Below are positions 60,420 through 64,000 of a stretch of DNA of 64,000 bases, one piece after another. The notes under the pieces were generated by a model, which saw nothing but the letters and a program-made list of their open reading frames with translations, was not told the origin of the DNA and made no database searches. Each line of letters opens with the position of its first letter. Within the stretch, counting starts at the first letter, position 1. The stretch covers positions 76,735-140,734 of the forward strand of contig JAGPDF010000003.1 of NCBI GenBank assembly GCA_018057705.1, written 5' to 3'. Position numbers and translations under genes: made by a program. The DNA is from Thermoanaerobaculia bacterium (GTDB lineage Bacteria > Acidobacteriota > Thermoanaerobaculia > Multivoradales > JAGPDF01).

Positions 60420-60425
60420 TATAAT
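60420..60425 (+). promoter_or_regulatory. Perfect -10 element before the polysaccharide ABC operon
   Basis: TATAAT, nine bases before the ATG at 60435, in a GC-rich setting. The mRNA leader would be only two or three bases. No -35 match is seen. Confidence 0.5.
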
Positions 60426-60434
60426 TCCCTGTCC

Positions 60435-61676
60435 ATGACCGCATCCGCCGTACCCTCCCAGGCTGCCGCCGCAGCGGTCAGCGCAGAGCTGCTCAGCAAG
60501 GTCTACCGGGTGCATGCGAATCCGATGAGTCGCGCCGTCGAGCTTCTCACCCGGCGGCAACGGCACCGGGCCTTCCACGCCCTCGACAACGTCAGTTTCG
60601 AGGTGCCGCAAGGCCAGGGCTTCGGTCTCATCGGCGAGAACGGCGCCGGCAAGAGCACGCTGCTTAAGATCCTCTCCGGGATCACGGCGCAGTCGAGCGG
60701 AAAGCTCGAGGTGCGCGGCAAGGTGGCGTCGATTCTCGAGCTCGGGTCGGCGTTCCACCCGGAGCTCTCCGGGCGGCAGAACATCGTGCTGAACGCCGCC
60801 CTGCTCGGGCTCTCCGAGAGCGAGATCCGCACCAAGACGCCGCAGATCATCGCCTTCAGCGAGCTCGACGGATTCATCGACCAGCCAGTGAAGACCTATT
60901 CGACCGGCATGGCGATGCGCCTCGGCTTCGCCATCGCCACGCAGGTCGAACCCGACGTCCTGATCATCGACGAGGCGCTCTCGGTCGGTGACGGCTACTT
61001 CCAGAAGAAGTGCATCGATCGTCTCCTCGAATTCACCTCCGGCGGCGGCACGCTGCTCCTCTGCTCGCACGCCATGTACTACATCTCCGCCTTCTGCAGC
61101 CAGGCCCTCTGGCTGCAGAACGGCAAGGTGGCGGCTTATGGACCCGCGCAGGACGTCGTACGCAAGTACGAGGAGTTCCTGCTCGCCAAGGCCGGCCACA
61201 GCCATGCCGAGGACGCCATCACTCCCGGCCCGGCCCGGATCCGTGATGTCCGCCTTCCCGGCGGGACGCTGGCACGACAGGGCGAGAACTTCGTGCTCGA
61301 GCTCGACTGGAAGAGCGACGACCCCACTCTCGAGTTTCATGTCGGCATCGGCCTCAACCGGATCGACGGCATCGAGGTCTGCTCGTTCAGCACCAACCAG
61401 GACGGGCGGCCGCCCTACTCCGGGGCGCGCGGCTATTCGGTGCGCCTCGAGCTCCCGGACCTTCAGATCCTCAAGGGTCGCTTCACGATCTACGCCTTCC
61501 TGCTCGACGGAGCGGGACTGCACATCTACGACCGCCAGATCCTCGCCGACGCTTTCGCCGTCGAGAGCCCGCGCTACGCGATCGGCCTGGCGCACTTTCC
61601 ACATCGCTGGTCCGGCGGCGCCGCCCCTTCCGGTTCCGCCGACTCTTCTCGCAGGGAGACCCCACTTCATGTCTGA
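60435..61676 (+). CDS. Polysaccharide ABC transporter ATP-binding protein, Wzt type
   Basis: 413 residues. The ATPase half has Walker A GENGAGKSTLLK, the Wzt/TagH-type signature YSTGMAMRLGFAIA and Walker B DVLIIDEALSVGD. From about residue 255 there is a Wzt C-terminal beta-sandwich ('ARQGENFVLELDWKS', 'FTIYAFLLDGAGLHIYD'), which in Wzt binds the non-reducing end of the O-antigen to select it for export. The permease (Wzm) is not in the window. It overlaps the next gene by eight bases. Confidence 0.9.
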   Translation: MTASAVPSQAAAAAVSAELLSKVYRVHANPMSRAVELLTRRQRHRAFHALDNVSFEVPQGQGFGLIGENGAGKSTLLKILSGITAQSSGKLEVRGKVASILELGSAFHPELSGRQNIVLNAALLGLSESEIRTKTPQIIAFSELDGFIDQPVKTYSTGMAMRLGFAIATQVEPDVLIIDEALSVGDGYFQKKCIDRLLEFTSGGGTLLLCSHAMYYISAFCSQALWLQNGKVAAYGPAQDVVRKYEEFLLAKAGHSHAEDAITPGPARIRDVRLPGGTLARQGENFVLELDWKSDDPTLEFHVGIGLNRIDGIEVCSFSTNQDGRPPYSGARGYSVRLELPDLQILKGRFTIYAFLLDGAGLHIYDRQILADAFAVESPRYAIGLAHFPHRWSGGAAPSGSADSSRRETPLHV

Positions 61677-62757
61677 TTTTGCGCCCCCTCCGGCCTCCAG
61701 CCGGGTGAGCCCATACCTCCACACCACCTCCGAGCGGTACTACAACCCGCTCACGGACGGCGCCCTGGCCGTCGGAGATCCACTCTTCGCGGCGCTCCGG
61801 AGCTTTGAGGAGGGCGGCATCGCGGCTCCAGAAGAGCTCGCGGCGCTCGCCGGCGGCGGCTGGCTGATCGCCGACCCCGAGCGGGCCTCGAAGTCGTTCT
61901 TCTTGAAGTACGCCTCGCTCGAAGCGCACACGGTCTGCAACCAGTCGTGCTACTTCTGCCCGGTGTCGATCGCGCCGCGGGCCAACCACTTCATGCCGAC
62001 GGAGCTCTACGAGCGCATCCTCGGCGAGCTCTCGGACTACAAGTCGACGATCGAAGCGCTGTTCATGATCAATTACAACGAGCCGACCGCGGACAAGCGC
62101 TTCGTCGAGCAGGTGCGCGCCATCCGCGCCGCGGGCCTGCCACCGGCGGTGCTCACCAACGGCACGGGGCTCACGCCCGACCGGGTGGACGCGTTGGTCG
62201 AAATGGGCGGCCTGCGCTTTCTGTCGATCAACCTCTCGACGATCGATCGCGAGCGCTACAGGAAGGAGCGCGGCGGCGACCACATGGTCGCGGTGCTCAA
62301 GAACCTCGACTACGCAAAGGACAAGGCTCTGGCCGAGCAGATGGACATGGTCGTTCTGGGCACCGGCAACGCCGACCACAAGCGCGATTTCGAGGAGATC
62401 ACCGCCCGCTTCGCCGGCAGCCGTTTCACGGTGAAGTACTTCGAGGTCATGGACCGCGCCGGCTACCTGCAGATCGGCGCCAAGCCCGCCGCCCCGATCG
62501 GCAAACTCTGCGGCTGCGACAACGTCGGTTCCCGCCCCTTCCAGCACCTTCACATCACCCCGCACGGCAAGTGCGTCCTGTGCTGCGAGGACTACGACGA
62601 GAAGTACGAAGTCGGCGACCTGAACGTCGAATCCGTCGCCGACGTCCTCTCCGGCCCCAAGCTCGCCCAGATGCGCCGTTGGGTCTACGGCGTCGAGGAA
62701 GCCCCGGCGAACTTCATCTGCCGCGGCTGCACCTTCGCGCTGACGCGGCCGGAGTAG
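61669..62757 (+). CDS. Radical SAM/SPASM-domain protein
   Basis: 362 residues. The radical SAM [4Fe-4S] motif is CNQSCYFC (about residues 89-96). The partial TIM barrel follows ('LFMINYNEPTADKRFVEQVR', 'PPAVLTNGTGLTPDRVDALV', 'RFLSINLSTIDRERY'). The C-terminal SPASM-type cysteines (CGC...CVLCCED...CRGC) hold auxiliary clusters. Its place between a Wzt-type transporter and a methyltransferase suggests sugar or glycan modification rather than peptide maturation, as no precursor peptide is nearby. GGGAG lies before the ATG. Confidence 0.87.
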   Translation: MSDFAPPPASSRVSPYLHTTSERYYNPLTDGALAVGDPLFAALRSFEEGGIAAPEELAALAGGGWLIADPERASKSFFLKYASLEAHTVCNQSCYFCPVSIAPRANHFMPTELYERILGELSDYKSTIEALFMINYNEPTADKRFVEQVRAIRAAGLPPAVLTNGTGLTPDRVDALVEMGGLRFLSINLSTIDRERYRKERGGDHMVAVLKNLDYAKDKALAEQMDMVVLGTGNADHKRDFEEITARFAGSRFTVKYFEVMDRAGYLQIGAKPAAPIGKLCGCDNVGSRPFQHLHITPHGKCVLCCEDYDEKYEVGDLNVESVADVLSGPKLAQMRRWVYGVEEAPANFICRGCTFALTRPE

Positions 62758-62836
62758 CTACGGCCGATCCCACCGATCGATACATTCGGCAGTCCGCCGT
62801 GCCGCTCAGGCATCGGGCGGCACCCGAGAGACCGTC

Positions 62837-63721
62837 TTGACCGCAGTCCGGCCGACCCTCGACGTCGAGACTGCGCGCCGCCGGGTAGCGGCGCACGGGC
62901 GCTGGTTCCACGAGATCGAGGTGGCTCCCGGTGTGATCACGCCGGGCGAGGATTCGAACCGGCTCAAGTTGCCGCTGCTCGACGAGCTCGGCCTTCCCGG
63001 AGATGCGCACGGGCTGCGGGTGCTCGACCTCGGCTGCTCTGACGGCTTCTTCTCGTTCGAGATGGAGAAACGGGGGGCCCAGGTCGTCGCCGCCGACTTC
63101 GTCGCCGAGACCGCAACCGGCTTCGCGGTGGCCCGCGAGCTCCTGGGGAGCCGGGTCGAGTACTGGACGGAGAATGTCTACAACCTCGACCCAAAGAGAC
63201 ACGGCAAGTTCGACGTGATTCTATTCCTGGGCGTGCTTTATCACCTGCGCAAACCCCTCGCGGCGCTCGACGCGATCCGGGGCGTGCTCAACGAAGGCGG
63301 CCGGCTATTCCTGGCTACCCTGCTGATCGACGACTTCGTCCTCCTGCCCGGAGGCACTACGACCACTCTCGCGGCTCTCAACCCTGCTCTCTCCTCGCTC
63401 GCCCTCTGGCAGGCCTATCCGGGCGACAGCCTCAACGGCGATTTCACCAACTGCTTCGCGCCCAATCGCCGGGGACTCGAGGTCGCGCTGGAAGAGGCCC
63501 AGTTCGAAGTCGAGGAGATCCGCCAGCTCGCCATGGGCGGCTACGTGCGTGCACGAGCGATCGAGGAACCGCGCAGCGCCCTCTACCAGCAACTCGACGC
63601 GCGGCTGGAGAATGCACCTCTCGATCCCTCGGTGCCCTATTTCCTCGACCGGGACCCAGGCAAATTGACGCTGACCGGTCCGCGAAAGCGAAGCGATCCC
63701 GAAGAGCCCCAACAGGAGTAA
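62837..63721 (+). CDS. SAM-dependent methyltransferase (CmoB/DUF1698-like)
   Basis: 294 residues. 'GRWFHEIEVAPGVITPGED' followed by motif I VLDLGCSDGFFSFEMEKRGA and 'FDVILFLGVLYHLRKPLAAL' are the marks of the DUF1698/mo5U34-methyltransferase-like group. The CmoB tRNA enzyme is a member, but so are many sugar O-methyltransferases of glycan clusters. In this setting, after Wzt and radical SAM genes, a glycan methyltransferase is more likely. The apparent start is TTG at 62837, without a clear ribosome-binding site. Confidence 0.8.
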   Translation: MTAVRPTLDVETARRRVAAHGRWFHEIEVAPGVITPGEDSNRLKLPLLDELGLPGDAHGLRVLDLGCSDGFFSFEMEKRGAQVVAADFVAETATGFAVARELLGSRVEYWTENVYNLDPKRHGKFDVILFLGVLYHLRKPLAALDAIRGVLNEGGRLFLATLLIDDFVLLPGGTTTTLAALNPALSSLALWQAYPGDSLNGDFTNCFAPNRRGLEVALEEAQFEVEEIRQLAMGGYVRARAIEEPRSALYQQLDARLENAPLDPSVPYFLDRDPGKLTLTGPRKRSDPEEPQQE

Positions 63722-63871
63722 CCGACCCGCGAACTCTCCTGCGGCGGCGGACTCGAAGACAGCGCGGGTGCGCAATCAGCGGGAAGCCACCTTGCTTCCG
63801 CATCCCGGCGAGACAACGGATGCCGGCGAGGGTGCCTGCGTCGGCGCGCCCGCGACACCCCGGGGCGGGTT

Positions 63872-64000
63872 CTACTCCAGCCGGCGGCGGCGGCCGCCGG
63901 CGTTCGAGTAGACCTTGATCTCCTCGCTCGTGACCTCGTTCGAGGACGGTTCGAAGACCACCGTCCACTGACGCCCCAGCCGGTCGGAGATCTTCTTCAT
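63872..64000 (-). CDS. Small charged protein or C-terminal end of a gene crossing the window edge
   Basis: 43 codons including the stop, on the minus strand, from an ATG exactly at the window edge: MKKISDRLGRQWTVVFEPSS ... ending in the basic stretch GGRRRRLE. The reading frame may continue beyond the edge, so this may be only the C-terminus. Codon usage is like that of its neighbours. No family is recognised. Confidence 0.45.
   Translation of the reverse strand: MKKISDRLGRQWTVVFEPSSNEVTSEEIKVYSNAGGRRRRLE

Noticed and set aside
1..64000. tRNA, rRNA, riboswitch, insertion sequence or prophage
   Set aside because: I scanned for cloverleaf ends, conserved rRNA segments, transposase motifs and terminal inverted repeats and saw none that I could support.

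Overview
The window is high-GC, densely packed bacterial DNA with 58 supported coding regions on both strands and no rRNA, tRNA, CRISPR array, phage or insertion sequence that I could recognise. The gene content fits a free-living heterotroph with a respiratory chain. It includes multihaem cytochromes, haem A synthase, many secreted proteins with short conserved C-terminal tails, M35 and C25 peptidases, and DUF4397 and DUF1554 proteins. My best guess is an Acidobacteriota lineage of the Holophagae/Thermoanaerobaculia type. That is inferred from gene style, not from a marker gene.

Layout. 1-11.4 kb: mixed housekeeping genes (zinc-ribbon SDR oxidoreductase, DUF4397 secreted protein, methyltransferase, VapBC-like toxin-antitoxin pair, peptidase T, polysaccharide deacetylase, MBL hydrolase, dihaem cytochrome, lipase-like hydrolase). 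11.8-18.2 kb: a seven-gene operon and the most interesting part of the window. It encodes a membrane histidine kinase with haem-binding motifs, two response regulators that each end in a GcvH-like domain lacking the lipoyl lysine, a pentahaem cytochrome, a Tat-exported HybA-like iron-sulfur protein, an NrfD-like quinol-site membrane subunit and a 41-residue membrane peptide. It reads as a quinol:cytochrome c redox complex with its own regulatory system.

18.3-27.6 kb is an accessory stretch. It has three tandem DUF1554 secreted paralogues, an ECF sigma factor, an Mrr-type restriction-like protein without its nuclease domain, a trypsin-like protease ending in a somatomedin-B-like module, and a YefM-Txe toxin-antitoxin pair. 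27.6-51.9 kb is central and catabolic metabolism: split transaldolase/glucose-6-phosphate isomerase, haem A synthase, an alanine dehydrogenase-CoA transferase-aminotransferase operon, an acyl-CoA dehydrogenase beside an APH-type kinase (ACAD10/11-like pair), membrane MutS-like ATPase, haemerythrin, MauG-type peroxidase, phosphodiesterase-TPR lipoprotein, M35 peptidase, erythromycin-esterase-like lipoprotein, methylmalonate-semialdehyde dehydrogenase, class III aminotransferase and a second aldehyde dehydrogenase. 51.9-64 kb is a surface-polysaccharide region: three glycosyltransferases, a Wzt-type ABC ATPase, a radical SAM/SPASM enzyme, two methyltransferase-like proteins and a C25 peptidase operon.

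Two window-wide patterns stand out. First, genes that lack a Shine-Dalgarno sequence often have a TANNNT -10 hexamer 6-7 bases before the start codon, which predicts leaderless mRNAs. Second, unrelated secreted proteins share a short C-terminal tail of the form aromatic-x-(D/N)-G-(F/L)-(D/E)...W, which may be a sorting or anchoring tag.
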